Positions 62,627 to 64,000 of a stretch of DNA of 64,000 nt are shown piece after piece. Origin of the DNA: Dyadobacter sp. NIV53 (GTDB lineage: Bacteria > Bacteroidota > Bacteroidia > Cytophagales > Spirosomataceae); NCBI RefSeq assembly GCF_019711195.1, contig NZ_CP081299.1:3410001-3474000 (forward strand), read 5' to 3'. The position numbers were made by a program, and so were the translations under genes. Each line of letters opens with the position of its first letter. Within the stretch, counting starts at the first letter, position 1. A model generated the notes under the pieces. The model worked only from the letters and a program-made list of their open reading frames with translations. It did no database searches and was not told where the DNA came from.

Positions 62627-63970
62627 ATGTTTAAAAAGATACTCATTGCCAACAGAGGCGAAATCGCCTTACGTGTTATCAGGACTTGCCGCGAAATGGG
62701 AATTAAAACGGTTGCAGTTTATTCTACTGCCGACCGCGACAGCCTTCACGTCCGCTTTGCCGATGAGGCAGTTTGCATCGGGCCTCCTCCAAGCCGTCAA
62801 TCCTACCTGAGTATTCAGAATATTATTTCAGCAGCCGAAGTTACAGGTGCTGACGCTATACATCCGGGTTACGGTTTCTTATCTGAAAATGCTGAATTTT
62901 CACAGATATGCGCTGATTACGGAATTAAATTCATTGGTGCTACTGCTGCGCAGATCAATGGAATGGGCGACAAGGCTACAGCCAAAGCTACCATGATTGC
63001 GGCTGGCGTTCCGGTTGTACCCGGTTCCGAAGGTTTACTGGAATCTTTTGAACAAGGGAAAAAGCTGGCTGAAGGAATTGGTTATCCTGTGATTGTGAAA
63101 GCAACAGCGGGTGGCGGCGGACGCGGAATGCGTGTGATCAACAAACCTGACGAATTTGAAAAAGCATGGAATGATGCCCGTACAGAGTCGGCGGCGGCAT
63201 TTGGAAATGATGGTTTATATCTCGAAAAATTTGTAGTAGAGCCACGCCATATTGAAATTCAGATCATTGGAGATCAGTACGGTAAAGTTTGTCATTTGTC
63301 AGAACGTGATTGCTCTATCCAACGCCGTCATCAGAAGTTGGTTGAAGAAACTCCTTCACCCATTATAACACCTGAATTACGCGAGAAAATGGGTGCCGCT
63401 GCTATCAAAGGTGCTCAGGCAATCGGTTACGAAGGTGCAGGAACAGTTGAGTTTCTGGTTGATAAGTACGGCGACTTTTTCTTTATGGAAATGAATACGC
63501 GTATTCAGGTAGAACACCCTATCACAGAAGAAGTTACAGATTTTGACCTGATAAAGGAGCAAATCAAAGTAGCAGCTGGTGAACCAATTCTGGGAATTAA
63601 TTATACGCCAAAACTTTTTGCTATGGAATGCCGGATCAATGCAGAAGATCCTGCAAATAACTTCCGTCCTTCACCAGGTAAAATTACAAATTTACATTTT
63701 CCGGGAGGTCATGGCATCAGGATCGACAGCCATGTTTACAGTGGATATACTATTCCGCCTAATTACGATTCTATGATTGCGAAGCTTATCGTAAGCGGAC
63801 AGTCACGTGAAGAAGTACTGACCCGTATGAAACGTGCTTTACAGGAATTTGTGATTGAAGGAATTAAAACGACAATTCCGTTCCATATTAAACTGATGGA
63901 TGATCCTGGTTTTAAATCCGGAAACTTCACAACCAAATATCTGGAAACTTTCGATTTTTCTTCACTTTGA
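62627..63970 (+). CDS. accC: biotin carboxylase subunit of acetyl-CoA carboxylase
   Basis: 447 residues from ATG 62627; the frame opens at a TTG three codons earlier, but MFKKILIANRGEIALR is the standard start. It carboxylates the biotin of AccB with ATP and bicarbonate. The ATP-grasp fold shows KATAGGGGRGMRV, the biotin-binding and catalytic block MEMNTRIQVEHPITEEVTD with the RIQVEH signature, and NAEDPANNF in the C-domain. Length is normal. It ends close to the window edge. Confidence 0.96.
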   Translation: MFKKILIANRGEIALRVIRTCREMGIKTVAVYSTADRDSLHVRFADEAVCIGPPPSRQSYLSIQNIISAAEVTGADAIHPGYGFLSENAEFSQICADYGIKFIGATAAQINGMGDKATAKATMIAAGVPVVPGSEGLLESFEQGKKLAEGIGYPVIVKATAGGGGRGMRVINKPDEFEKAWNDARTESAAAFGNDGLYLEKFVVEPRHIEIQIIGDQYGKVCHLSERDCSIQRRHQKLVEETPSPIITPELREKMGAAAIKGAQAIGYEGAGTVEFLVDKYGDFFFMEMNTRIQVEHPITEEVTDFDLIKEQIKVAAGEPILGINYTPKLFAMECRINAEDPANNFRPSPGKITNLHFPGGHGIRIDSHVYSGYTIPPNYDSMIAKLIVSGQSREEVLTRMKRALQEFVIEGIKTTIPFHIKLMDDPGFKSGNFTTKYLETFDFSSL

Positions 63971-64000
63971 GGCTTAAACGCGGAGTTGAAAAGAGTTAGC

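Overview
The window looks like chromosomal DNA of a Bacteroidota member of the order Cytophagales, probably Dyadobacter or a close relative. This is inferred from type IX secretion C-terminal sorting domains, a SusC/SusD pair, TAnnTTTG-type promoter boxes, frequent TTG or GTG starts with little Shine-Dalgarno signal, and the gene order DUF177-rpmF-plsX-fabH-efp-accB-accC. No rRNA, tRNA or CRISPR array was recognised.

Layout. 1-1427: AT-rich, nearly gene-free stretch with a possible partial gene at the left edge. 1428-12991: a Wzx/Wzy-type exopolysaccharide cluster on the + strand (tyrosine kinase/co-polymerase, UDP-uronate epimerase, flippase, three hexapeptide acyltransferases, two family 2 glycosyltransferases, polymerase, a frameshifted GT4 and a WecG/TagA enzyme with an amber stop). 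It meets a convergent, frameshifted heparinase II/III-like gene at 13009-14920. 14921-26804: accessory DNA with two paralogous AraC regulators (one frameshifted), an IS3-family element, a 1407-residue secreted M4 metalloprotease, a receiver-like protein without its phospho-acceptor Asp, and small proteins. 26840-32711: a secreted sugar dehydrogenase, purM, an NlpC/P60 hydrolase and argH with an unexpected signal-peptide-like N-terminus. 32952-46639: a redoxin gene converging on a minus-strand set (c-heme/copper monooxygenase-like protein, FG-GAP/UnbV protein, vanadium haloperoxidase, SusC, SusD), with an IS1182-family element inserted in the loop of the terminator between them. 46774-58233: argB, dsbD, an ATPase deletion scar, M48 and M61 peptidases, an acyltransferase, an epimerase, a barrel protein, a NeuD-like acetyltransferase and an Rpn nuclease. 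58343-63970: the conserved lipid and translation block.

How the genes may work together. The EPS cluster builds, flips and polymerises a probably uronate-containing, acylated repeat unit, and the neighbouring lyase-type enzyme could trim it. The most intriguing block is 32.9-46.6 kb. Redoxin, c-heme, PHM-like copper, vanadium haloperoxidase and integrin-like modules sit with a TonB-dependent importer and look like one oxidative processing and uptake system of unknown substrate.

Quality warning. At least nine genes carry single-base length changes, mostly in mononucleotide runs, including purM. Many apparent pseudogenes may therefore be sequencing errors rather than biology.
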